This document shows, piece after piece, positions 1 through 6,707 of a stretch of 22,218 bases of DNA. How positions within the stretch are numbered: position 1 is the stretch's first letter; each line of letters starts with the position of its first letter. The position numbers and the translations under genes were made by a program. A model generated the notes under the pieces. It searched no databases and had not been told where the DNA came from. It worked only from the letters and a program-made list of their open reading frames with translations. Source of the DNA: Muribaculaceae bacterium (GTDB lineage Bacteria; Bacteroidota; Bacteroidia; Bacteroidales; Muribaculaceae); assembly GCA_029057255.1 (NCBI GenBank), contig JAICZO010000146.1, positions 1 to 22,218 on the forward strand, given 5' to 3'.

Positions 1-679
1 CTTCAAGGCCGAGATACAGGGCGTCGCATATGAGAGCGTGTCCGATCGACACTTCGCTGAGGAAGGGTATCTTCGAGGCGAAGAAGGCGAGATTCTCGAG
101 GCTCAAGTCATGGCCGGCGTTCACACCGAGTCCGAGACGCCTTGCGGTGTCGGCAGCCTCGACGAAGGGAGCCACGGCGGCTTCGGGATCCTTGGCATAT
201 GCGTCGGCATAAGGCTTGGTGTACAGCTCTATGCGGTCGGTGCCCGTAGTGGCGGCGGCACGTATGACGTCGGGGTCGGCGTTGACGAAAATCGAGGTGC
301 GGATGCCCGCTTCCTTGAAGCGCTCGACGAGCGATGCGAGGAAGTCGGCGTTGGCGGCGACGTCCCATCCGGCCGACGATGTCAGCGCGTCGGGAGCGTC
401 AGGCACGAGAGTGACCTGAGTGGGTCTTACCTTCAGCACAAGGTCTACGAAGTCTTCCGACGGATAGCCCTCGATGTTGAACTCGCTCCTGAGAGCGGGG
501 CGGAGACGGTAGACGTCGCTGCGTCGGATATGTCGCTCGTCGGGGCGGGGGTGTACGGTGATGCCGTCGGCGCCGAAGCTCTCGATGTCGAGAGCTACTG
601 ATTCCACGTCGGGGCGGTTTTCGCCTCTTGCATTGCGCAAGGTGGCGATTTTATTAATATTAACGCTTAGGTTTGTCAT
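1..679 (-). CDS. pdxJ: Pyridoxine 5'-phosphate synthase PdxJ (C-terminus beyond window)
   Basis: PdxJ condenses 3-amino-2-oxopropyl phosphate with 1-deoxy-D-xylulose 5-phosphate to make pyridoxine 5'-phosphate, the last ring-forming step of DXP-dependent vitamin B6 synthesis in the cytoplasm. Translating the reverse strand from the ATG at 677-679 gives 226 residues before the window edge. The family is about 240 long, so only some 10-15 C-terminal residues are missing. Recognisable family blocks are NINKIATLRNARG (7-19), GADGITVHPRPDERHIR (36-52, with His43 and His50 as likely active-site histidines), Glu70 at the usual catalytic glutamate position, VNAGHDL (186-192) and SIGHAL (211-216), a phosphate-binding segment near the end of the TIM barrel. 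The gene faces away from the nadK cluster across 119 nt. No frameshift is visible. Identification is firm. Confidence 0.96.
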   Translation of the reverse strand, partial: MTNLSVNINKIATLRNARGENRPDVESVALDIESFGADGITVHPRPDERHIRRSDVYRLRPALRSEFNIEGYPSEDFVDLVLKVRPTQVTLVPDAPDALTSSAGWDVAANADFLASLVERFKEAGIRTSIFVNADPDVIRAAATTGTDRIELYTKPYADAYAKDPEAAVAPFVEAADTARRLGLGVNAGHDLSLENLAFFASKIPFLSEVSIGHALICDALYLGLE

Positions 680-708
680 TTAATAGTGTGGATACGCAAT
701 ATTATTCG

Positions 709-716
709 TATATTTG
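709..716 (+). promoter_or_regulatory. Possible -7 element for the ACT-like/nadK cluster
   Basis: TATATTTG fits the Bacteroidetes -7 consensus TAnnTTTG and lies 83 nt before the proposed TTG start at 799. About 20 nt upstream there is only a weak -33 match. Transcription would begin near 723, just before the hairpin at 730-754. This rests on motif match alone. Confidence 0.4.
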
Positions 717-729
717 TAGATGCTTTTAG

Positions 730-754
730 AAGCCGGTGTGGCATGCGCCGGTTT
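730..754 (+). promoter_or_regulatory. Hairpin in the pdxJ/nadK-cluster intergenic region
   Basis: A 10-bp stem (730-739 with 745-754) encloses a 5-nt loop. Seven pairs are Watson-Crick and three are G-U in rightward RNA. On the leftward RNA those three become A-C mismatches, so the fold favours the rightward transcript and would sit in the 5' leader of the ACT-like/nadK mRNA. It has no U-tract after it, so it is not an obvious terminator. A leader structure or an operator site are both possible. Confidence 0.35.
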
Positions 755-761
755 GATAGTG

Positions 762-769
762 CAAAAATA
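762..769 (-). promoter_or_regulatory. Possible -7 element for pdxJ
   Basis: On the minus strand this reads TATTTTTG, matching TAnnTTTG, 82 nt upstream of the pdxJ start codon. No good -33 element is seen at the expected distance. It would fire leftward across the rightward element at 709-716, so the two promoters face each other. Confidence 0.4.
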
Positions 770-798
770 GTCAGAAATTTTTAAACATCCGATAGATT

Positions 799-1197
799 TT
801 GACTGCAATTAACAATAAGTTCCCCGAAGACGAGTATTTCTTTCCGCCGGTGTCGGAGAGCTCACGCCTGCTTGTCGGTTGTCGCAGAGAGGATTATTCG
901 GCCTCCCGCATAGCGCGTGCCGTCGAGGACTGCGACGCCCACCTGCTCAACCTCAACGTGACGTCGATGGGCGATGACAATGGCAAGAACACCGACCCGA
1001 CCGACATCGACGAGTCGGTCTACGGCGAGTTCCCGGTGGTGTTCGACCTGCGTGTGAGCCACCGTAATCCGGCGGGGATAAGCCGCTCGCTCGAGCGCTA
1101 CGGATACACCGTGCTCAGTGCCTGCGGAAACGATATTGCCGATAGCGACACGTCGCGTCGGCGCATAGACCACCTTCTCCGATACCTTGAGATATGA
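799..1197 (+). CDS. Stand-alone ACT/AcuB-like domain protein, TTG start
   Basis: This 132-residue protein resembles the C-terminal half of the Bacteroidetes CBS-domain proteins often encoded just before nadK. From residue 20 onward, SSRLLVGCRREDYSASRIARAVED and the later block ISRSLERYGYTVLSA match the ACT-like (AcuB-type) segment that normally follows two CBS motifs. Here the CBS pair is absent. An in-frame TAG at 793-795 lies two codons upstream, so the gene cannot extend further left. The only standard starts that keep the whole domain are TTG at 799 and GTG at 850; the first in-frame ATG (967) would cut the domain in half. The stretch between two predicted strands (about residues 56-75) is Asp/Asn-rich and looks like a loop insertion. 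Its stop overlaps the nadK start in ATGA, so translation is probably coupled. A role as a small-ligand sensor is only inference. Confidence 0.7.
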   Translation: MTAINNKFPEDEYFFPPVSESSRLLVGCRREDYSASRIARAVEDCDAHLLNLNVTSMGDDNGKNTDPTDIDESVYGEFPVVFDLRVSHRNPAGISRSLERYGYTVLSACGNDIADSDTSRRRIDHLLRYLEI

Positions 1198-2060
1198 GAA
1201 TAGCTATATACGGCAGCCGACGTCAGTACGGCGCCTTCGACTATGTGAGGCAATTCCTTGACACTCTGCGCAATCGCGGCGACAAAGTAGTGATGCACCG
1301 CAAGCTCTACGCGCACCTTGACGAGTTCATCCCCGAGGCGCTCGCGGTGGTGGATCAGGTGTCGGACGACCCGGACTTCGACGCCGACCTTGCGGTGAGT
1401 CTCGGCGGCGACGGTACCTTCCTGCGTACCGCGCTGTGGGTCAGCGGTAAAGAGATACCAATAGTGGGTGTCAATACCGGCCATCTTGGTTACCTCGCGC
1501 CACTCTCGATAGAGCAGTTGCCGATGCTGCCCGACCTGATAGCCGGAGACTATCTGCGCATCGAGCGCCGCAATGTCATTGAGGTGGTGTCGCCCGCGCT
1601 GCCCCCTCACGTAGGCCGCTACGCCCTCAATGAGGTGGCGATATCGAAGGAAGAGTCCGCCTCGATGATTCAGGCCGCCGTCAGCCTCGGCGACCTGCCG
1701 CTTGCCGACTACCGCGCCGACGGACTGATAGTGTGCACATCCACGGGCAGCACGGCCTACAACCTGTCGGTCGGAGGCCCCATCGTGCAGCCCACGCTCG
1801 ACGTATATGTCATTTCGCCTGTCGCGGCGCACTCGCTCTCGATGCGCCCGCTGGTGGTTGACGCTGCGACCAACATAACGATTGTTCCCGGCGGCCGCGC
1901 GCCCCATATCCGTCTCGCCCTCGACGGCCGCTCGGTGCTGGTCGATGTCGACACTCCCGTCGTCCTTGCCCGCGCGCCCTTCAGCGTGCTTGTCATGCAG
2001 GTCGCCGACCACACATTCGCCGATACCTTGCGCACCAAGCTCCACTGGGGCGAAGTGTGA
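1194..2060 (+). CDS. nadK: NAD kinase
   Basis: NAD kinase phosphorylates NAD+ at the 2' hydroxyl of the adenosine ribose to give NADP+, setting the cell's NADPH pool. The 288-residue product has the usual family length (about 290) and its diagnostic motifs: GGDGT (71-75, ATP/catalytic loop), GVNTGHLGYLA (92-102), LNEVAI (145-150) and the NAD-binding stretch TSTGSTAYNLSVGGPIV (182-198). Start is the ATG at 1194, overlapping the stop of the upstream ACT-like gene by 4 nt, which suggests coupled translation. An 89-nt gap follows before the YgjP-like gene. The sequence appears intact and the call is secure. Confidence 0.97.
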   Translation: MRIAIYGSRRQYGAFDYVRQFLDTLRNRGDKVVMHRKLYAHLDEFIPEALAVVDQVSDDPDFDADLAVSLGGDGTFLRTALWVSGKEIPIVGVNTGHLGYLAPLSIEQLPMLPDLIAGDYLRIERRNVIEVVSPALPPHVGRYALNEVAISKEESASMIQAAVSLGDLPLADYRADGLIVCTSTGSTAYNLSVGGPIVQPTLDVYVISPVAAHSLSMRPLVVDAATNITIVPGGRAPHIRLALDGRSVLVDVDTPVVLARAPFSVLVMQVADHTFADTLRTKLHWGEV

Positions 2061-2149
2061 GGCGTCGGACATCTCTTCTTCTCTCTTCTTCATCACATTG
2101 GACGGCCGCCCTTGCGGGCTTGCGGTCTGATATCTCTCCGGGAATTTAA

Positions 2150-2911
2150 ATGAGTGATATTCTGAAAAATAGTATTGTTGAATCGTGTCGCTACGACCAC
2201 CCTGTGCTCGGCTCTGTCCACGTCAGGGTGCACGGCACCACGCGCCATCTCAAGGCCCGTTGGGTAGGGCAGGAAGTGAGGCTGACAGTGCCGCCCGGCA
2301 TCAGGGCGGCGGACTGTGACCGCTTCCTCGCGAAGGTTCAGGAGCGGCTGCTCGAAGCGCGTCCCAAGATGTTCCCCGGCATCGGTTCGACTATCGAAGC
2401 CCCTTTCGCCGATTTCACCATACTTACAGGCGAGGCTAATCAGAGGCGCGATGTCAGGATTCATCTCGGCGCAGCAGCCGATGACGGCTGTAAAAAAGCG
2501 GCTTACATTATATATATTAAAGAAGATGCCGAGAGCCGCCTCGGCAGGGTCGACTTCAGCCGACTGCTCAACGACAGCCTGCTCGCCTGTGCCCGCCATG
2601 CCACAGTGGAGCATATCCTCCCCCTGGCGCGAGGCATCGCCGAGAGGGTAGGGCGCTATCCTGTCGGCTGGCTGGTCAAAGAGACCAAGACGCGGCTCGG
2701 CTCGTGTACGTCGACGGGTATCATCACGCTGTCGCCGAGGCTCGTCTTCATGCCGCTGGAACTGTGTGAGTTCGTAATCTGTCACGAGCTTGCGCACCTG
2801 TCGGAGATGAACCATTCGTCGGCTTTTCACGAGCTGTGCGACAGCTATTGCGGCGGTCGCGAGGCCGAGCTGCAGGCCAAGGTGAGGGCCTTCCGTTTTC
2901 CGGTCTTCTGA
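2150..2911 (+). CDS. YgjP-like (DUF45) zinc metallopeptidase
   Basis: The 253-residue protein belongs to the YgjP/DUF45 family, small soluble proteins with a SprT-like zinc-metalloprotease core. Two blocks identify it: TRLGSCTSTGIITLS (181-195), matching the family's R-(W)GSCxxxG-IxLxxRL segment, and CHELAHLSEMNHSSAF (211-226). In the latter His212, His216 and His222 are the expected zinc ligands and Glu213 the general base. The N-terminal third (GSVHVRVHGTTRHLKARWVGQEVRLTVPPG) is the small beta-rich part seen in the family. There is no signal peptide, so it should be cytoplasmic. The substrate is not known for most members. It lies 89 nt after nadK and 34 nt before the lipoprotein gene, so it may belong to the same transcript. 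Confidence 0.9.
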   Translation: MSDILKNSIVESCRYDHPVLGSVHVRVHGTTRHLKARWVGQEVRLTVPPGIRAADCDRFLAKVQERLLEARPKMFPGIGSTIEAPFADFTILTGEANQRRDVRIHLGAAADDGCKKAAYIIYIKEDAESRLGRVDFSRLLNDSLLACARHATVEHILPLARGIAERVGRYPVGWLVKETKTRLGSCTSTGIITLSPRLVFMPLELCEFVICHELAHLSEMNHSSAFHELCDSYCGGREAELQAKVRAFRFPVF

Positions 2912-2945
2912 CGCAATATAGCGCGGCCGGAAACGTTATACATTT

Positions 2946-4370
2946 ATGAAATTGATTCTGCACATATCCGTTATACTGCTTGCGGCTCTCCTCGGAGCGG
3001 GATGTATAGAAGACGGCTTCAGCACGTCGCCCTCCGACCAGCCGGAGTTCTCTGTCGACACTCTCGACATCGGCACGGTCTTTACCGACGAGCCGACGCC
3101 GACGAGCCGTATGCTTGTATACAACAGGCACTCGAAGTCGCTCTCTATCAGTGATATCAGTCTGTCGGGTCGTGACGCCTCCTGCTTCCGTCTCAATATC
3201 GACGGAATCAGCGGCGAGAGATTCGCCGACGTTGAAGTGCGTTCGCGCGACTCTGTCTTTGTCTTCGTCGAGGCCACCCTTCCCGAAGCCCCCGGCCTCG
3301 AGGCTGACTATGAGGCCAATATCGACTTCACGACCAATGGCGTGCGCCGTTCGGTAGTGCTTGCCGCGCGTGGCCGTAATGTGGAGCGTCTGCATGCCGT
3401 GACGCTTAGCGCCGACACCCGTTTTACCGCCGAAAAGCCGTATCAGATATATGACTCGCTCGTCGTGGCGCCCGGCGCAACGCTGACTGTCGAGGCCGGC
3501 GCCAGCCTCTGCTTCCATGATGCGTCGAGGCTCGTGGTGCGCGGCACGCTCGTCACGGAAGGCACACCCGAGAAGCCTGTCAGCATGTCGGGCGACCGTA
3601 CCGGAAATGTTGTCAGCGACATCTCTTTCGACATTATGTCGCGCCAGTGGACAGGCGTGTTCTTTACTCCGACATCGAAGCATAACAGTCTTGTAAATAC
3701 CGTGATACGCAACACTGTATACGGCGTTACTGTCAGCGGTGACCCCGAGGCCGGGCTTGTGCCCGACGTCGCGATGCTCAACTGCCGCCTGCGCAATAGC
3801 GGCGACCTTGTGCTCGATGCCGTTCATGCCCGTGTCAGGGCGGTGGGATGCGAGTTTGCCGAGGGTTCGGCCGGCCTTGTCTCGCTGCACGGCGGCTCTC
3901 ACAGCTTCAGTCACTGCACCTTTGCCAACTACTATCTTTTCACCGTCATCGGCGGCCCCGCCATACAGTTCGGCCATATCAGCGACGACGGCAAGACCGG
4001 CCTTGACGACGGCAGCGGCGCCCCCTATCTCGCCGCGGAATTCTCCAACAGCATCATCTACGGCCTCGGCACCGACCTGTCGCACGGCGACCTGACGGGC
4101 ACCGATGTCACCTTCCGCAACTGTCTGCTCAAGAGCGACGGAAGCGACGATGACAACTTCCTGCTCTGTCTGTGGAACACCGACCCGCTGTACTATACCG
4201 TGCGCGACGAGTATCTCTTCGACTACCGACTCCGCCCCGACTCCCCCGCCATAGGAGCCGCCGACCCGTCGCTGACGCCAGCCGAGGCAGCCGTCGACGG
4301 CTATGGCCTGGCACGCGGCGAAGCACCCGATCTCGGAGCCTATGTTTTCGCGCCACCGACCGAAGAATAA
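2946..4370 (+). CDS. Right-handed beta-helix surface lipoprotein
   Basis: The 474-residue protein begins with a lipoprotein signal: MK, a hydrophobic run, then the lipobox LGAGC with Cys20 as the lipidated residue. It should be exported and anchored in the outer membrane. Residues about 30-145 look like a beta-sandwich domain (short strands ending in FTTNGVRRSVVLAARGR). From about 150 to 440 the sequence has beta-helix coils with repeated short strands and Asn/Gly turns (for example TLTVEAGASLCFHDASRLVVRGTLVTEGT and NTVIRNTVYGVTV). The end carries DYRLRPDSPAIGAAD and a final DLGAYVF, a common closing motif of Bacteroidetes parallel beta-helix proteins. Such folds often bind or cut polysaccharide, but I see no catalytic signature, so function is open. 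The gene follows the YgjP-like one by 34 nt and ends just before a strong terminator. Confidence 0.85.
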   Translation: MKLILHISVILLAALLGAGCIEDGFSTSPSDQPEFSVDTLDIGTVFTDEPTPTSRMLVYNRHSKSLSISDISLSGRDASCFRLNIDGISGERFADVEVRSRDSVFVFVEATLPEAPGLEADYEANIDFTTNGVRRSVVLAARGRNVERLHAVTLSADTRFTAEKPYQIYDSLVVAPGATLTVEAGASLCFHDASRLVVRGTLVTEGTPEKPVSMSGDRTGNVVSDISFDIMSRQWTGVFFTPTSKHNSLVNTVIRNTVYGVTVSGDPEAGLVPDVAMLNCRLRNSGDLVLDAVHARVRAVGCEFAEGSAGLVSLHGGSHSFSHCTFANYYLFTVIGGPAIQFGHISDDGKTGLDDGSGAPYLAAEFSNSIIYGLGTDLSHGDLTGTDVTFRNCLLKSDGSDDDNFLLCLWNTDPLYYTVRDEYLFDYRLRPDSPAIGAADPSLTPAEAAVDGYGLARGEAPDLGAYVFAPPTEE

Positions 4371-4377
4371 GCCATTT

Positions 4378-4400
4378 GTGCCCTCCGGGGCACTTTTTTT
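4378..4400 (+). terminator. Intrinsic terminator after the lipoprotein gene
   Basis: A perfect 6-bp stem GTGCCC/GGGCAC with a TCCG loop is followed at once by seven T residues. It begins 8 nt after the lipoprotein stop and would end the rightward nadK-cluster transcript before the next promoter. Confidence 0.9.
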
Positions 4401-4409
4401 GTCATGCTG

Positions 4410-4441
4410 TTTGAAGTTATGATAAAAAAATCGTATCTTTG
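4410..4441 (+). promoter_or_regulatory. Bacteroidetes-type promoter of the PpiD-like gene
   Basis: TTTG (4410-4413) and TATCTTTG (4434-4441) are separated by 20 nt, an excellent match to the Bacteroidetes housekeeping promoter (-33 TTTG, -7 TAnnTTTG). The predicted transcription start near 4448 leaves a leader of about 36 nt before the ATG at 4484. Confidence 0.85.
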
Positions 4442-4483
4442 TGCGCTTTTTACCGCGAAAATAATAAAACCCTTTATCATACA

Positions 4484-6583
4484 ATGGCAACCTTAGAAAA
4501 AATCAGAAACAAGTCAGTGCTGCTGTTCGTCATCATCATCGTGGCACTCCTTGCATTCATTTTAGGTGACTTCCTCACTTCGGGTCGCACCTACTTCGGC
4601 CATCCCACGACAGTGGCCAAGGCCGGAGGCGTAACGGTGGAATACCAGGACTATCAGAACCGCATGGCCGAGGCCGGCGAGCAGCTCCGCGGCCAGGGTC
4701 GCGAGTACAGCAACGACGTACTGTCGCAGAACGTCGTGCAGGGTCTCCTCACCGAGCAGCTTCTGAAAAAAGAATATGAAGACCTCGGCATCACTGTTAC
4801 CGACGCCGAGCTTACCGAAGCCATGACAGGCGAATACCCCCACCCCGCTGCATCGCAGATCATCGGCTATCTGTCGCAGCAGCTCCAGCTCCCCGAAGCA
4901 TCGGGCCGCGCCGTCTTCGACGCAATGCAGAACCCCGCCAAGTACGGTCTCCGTCCCGAAATCGGCGAGGAACTCCGCCGCATCTGGGCCGGTCAGGAAA
5001 AGGAAGTGGAGGCAACCATGCTCAACCAGAAACTTATGAGCCTCCTCACAGGTCTCTACACATACAACAACCTCGACGCAAAGAGCTTCTATGACGACAA
5101 CGCCACAACCCGCCAGATCAACTACGTCAACAAGGACGTGGCAGGCATCAGCGAGGATGACGTGAACTTCACCGAAGCCGACGTCAAGGCTCTCTGGAAC
5201 GCTCAGAAGCAGAACTACCGCCTCGACGAAGAGACTCGCGAAATTGCCTACATCTACGTTGCCATCGAGCCTTCGCAGGCCGACCGCATAGCAGGTCAGA
5301 ACACCGTAGAGAACGCTATCGCAGGCCTCAACGCCACTCCCGGCACCGAAGCCGTAGCTTCCAACACCGGTTTCGTGGTGACCACCGCCAAGCACCCCCT
5401 CTCGTCAGTCCGTGACGCCCGCCTCCGCGACTTCATCAAAGAGAACGAGGCCGGCTCTGCCAAGCTCATCAGCCGTGACAATGACACATACACCATCGCC
5501 AAGATTCTCGACGTGACACAGGGCATCGACTCTATCAACGTCAGCATGCTCCGTGCAGTCGAAGGTACAAACCTCGACAGCATCGTGGCTGTAATCAACG
5601 GCGGTTCGACTTTCGCTGCCGTTAGCGACGGCGCAACAGTGCAGGGTCAGGACAGCATCTGGACAGCCCTCGAGGGTGTAGGTCTCGATGACCGCACCAA
5701 GGCTGCTCTTGCCAATGCTACCGTAGGCCGCGCATTCGTATACACCGACACAATCCAGGGCCAGCCCGTGAGCGCCGTCTACAAGGTGAACCGCCGCCAC
5801 GCCCCCGTCAACTACTATGACATCGCCACCATCGAGTACACTGTAGACCCCTCGCAGGAAACTCTCACACAGCTCGCCGGTGACCTCCGCACATTTGTCA
5901 GCAACAACTCGTCGGCCGCCGACTTCGAGAAGAATGCCACCGACGCAGGTTACTCTATCCTCTCCGACCAGGTGAGCGCTTCGTCGACAGGCATCGGCAG
6001 CGCAAGCGACAGCCGCCGCTTCGTGAAGTGGGTGATGGACGCCCGCAAGGGTCAGGTATCGCCCATGATGCAGGATGACAAGCAGAGCTATCTTATCGCT
6101 GTTGCCGTCAAGGACATCTACGACGACTACATGCCCTACACCTGCCCCGCCATCAACACTCAGCTCCGTGCCCAGGCACGCAACTCCAAGATGGCCGACA
6201 AGCTCATGGCCGACTTCGCCGGCAAGGCCGACAACCTCGAAGGCTATGCCAAGCTCATGGGCACTGAAGTGGCTACAGGCAACGTCAACATCACAATGCC
6301 CACACTCCTCTCGATCGGCTACAACGAAAGCGCTCTCCAGGGTGCCATCGCAGCTGCCGAGAAGGGCAAGCTCACAGGCCCCGTAAAGGGTAACCGCGGC
6401 ATCCTCGTCTTCGAAGTGACAGAAGTGAACACCGACAACCGCCCCTTCAACGAGGCTGAGTACGGCAACCGCTTCAACCAGACCTTCGGCCTGTCGCGTC
6501 GCCAGTCGCCCCTGCCCCTGCTCCTCGGCAAGGAAAAAATCGACAACCGCTCGCTCAACTTCGTTCAGTCTGTCGAGGAATAA
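4484..6583 (+). CDS. PpiD/SurA-type membrane-anchored peptidyl-prolyl isomerase
   Basis: The 699-residue protein matches the long Bacteroidetes PpiD-like foldases that help fold proteins crossing the periplasm. It starts MATLEKIRNKS and has one membrane anchor (about residues 12-32), with the rest periplasmic. After it comes the SurA/PpiD N-terminal chaperone region (about 45-200: VEYQDYQNRM, LLTEQLLKKEYEDLGITVTDAEL). The middle and C-terminal parts hold weakly conserved parvulin-like modules; the clearer one (about 440-560) includes YYDIATIEYTVDPSQE, FEKNATDAGYSI and ARKGQVSPMMQ. Parvulin active-site residues are hard to place, so chaperone activity may outweigh isomerase activity. I chose the ATG at 4484 rather than an upstream TTG at 4439 because the TTG lies within the -7 promoter element and the 4484 start puts the membrane anchor near the N-terminus. 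Confidence 0.9.
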   Translation: MATLEKIRNKSVLLFVIIIVALLAFILGDFLTSGRTYFGHPTTVAKAGGVTVEYQDYQNRMAEAGEQLRGQGREYSNDVLSQNVVQGLLTEQLLKKEYEDLGITVTDAELTEAMTGEYPHPAASQIIGYLSQQLQLPEASGRAVFDAMQNPAKYGLRPEIGEELRRIWAGQEKEVEATMLNQKLMSLLTGLYTYNNLDAKSFYDDNATTRQINYVNKDVAGISEDDVNFTEADVKALWNAQKQNYRLDEETREIAYIYVAIEPSQADRIAGQNTVENAIAGLNATPGTEAVASNTGFVVTTAKHPLSSVRDARLRDFIKENEAGSAKLISRDNDTYTIAKILDVTQGIDSINVSMLRAVEGTNLDSIVAVINGGSTFAAVSDGATVQGQDSIWTALEGVGLDDRTKAALANATVGRAFVYTDTIQGQPVSAVYKVNRRHAPVNYYDIATIEYTVDPSQETLTQLAGDLRTFVSNNSSAADFEKNATDAGYSILSDQVSASSTGIGSASDSRRFVKWVMDARKGQVSPMMQDDKQSYLIAVAVKDIYDDYMPYTCPAINTQLRAQARNSKMADKLMADFAGKADNLEGYAKLMGTEVATGNVNITMPTLLSIGYNESALQGAIAAAEKGKLTGPVKGNRGILVFEVTEVNTDNRPFNEAEYGNRFNQTFGLSRRQSPLPLLLGKEKIDNRSLNFVQSVEE

Positions 6584-6608
6584 TCCCGACACAAGCATAC
6601 GTTCTACG

Positions 6609-6641
6609 GCGGCCTTTCCCGACATGGGAGAGGTCGCTTTT
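6609..6641 (+). terminator. Intrinsic terminator after the PpiD-like gene
   Basis: A 12-bp stem (6609-6620 with 6626-6637, two G-U wobble pairs) with a GACAT loop is followed by TTTTCTATT. It begins 25 nt after the stop codon and precedes the promoter of the next gene. Confidence 0.8.
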
Positions 6642-6643
6642 CT

Positions 6644-6675
6644 ATTGTGGTTTTGACGGAAAATTGTTATTTTTG
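6644..6675 (+). promoter_or_regulatory. Bacteroidetes-type promoter of the tricorn-like protease
   Basis: TTG (6645-6647) and TATTTTTG (6668-6675) are 20 nt apart, fitting the -33/-7 pattern. Transcription would start near 6682, about 26 nt before the ATG at 6708. Confidence 0.75.
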
Positions 6676-6707
6676 CACAATCTATTCATCTGCAACACAT
6701 TTCTGCT

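Noticed and set aside
38..601. Rightward 187-residue frame opposite pdxJ
   Set aside because: It is antisense to a well-conserved pdxJ and has no recognisable domain.
1098..2096. Leftward 332-residue frame opposite nadK
   Set aside because: It is the shadow of nadK, whose NAD kinase motifs are on the plus strand.
2061..2149. Short GC-rich stem (around 2102-2124) between nadK and the YgjP-like gene
   Set aside because: The stem is only about 4-5 bp and has no following T-run, so it is not supported as a terminator.
2748..4490. Leftward 580-residue frame opposite the beta-helix lipoprotein
   Set aside because: It is an antisense open frame in GC-rich sequence. The plus strand carries the lipobox, the beta-helix repeats and a terminator in the right place.
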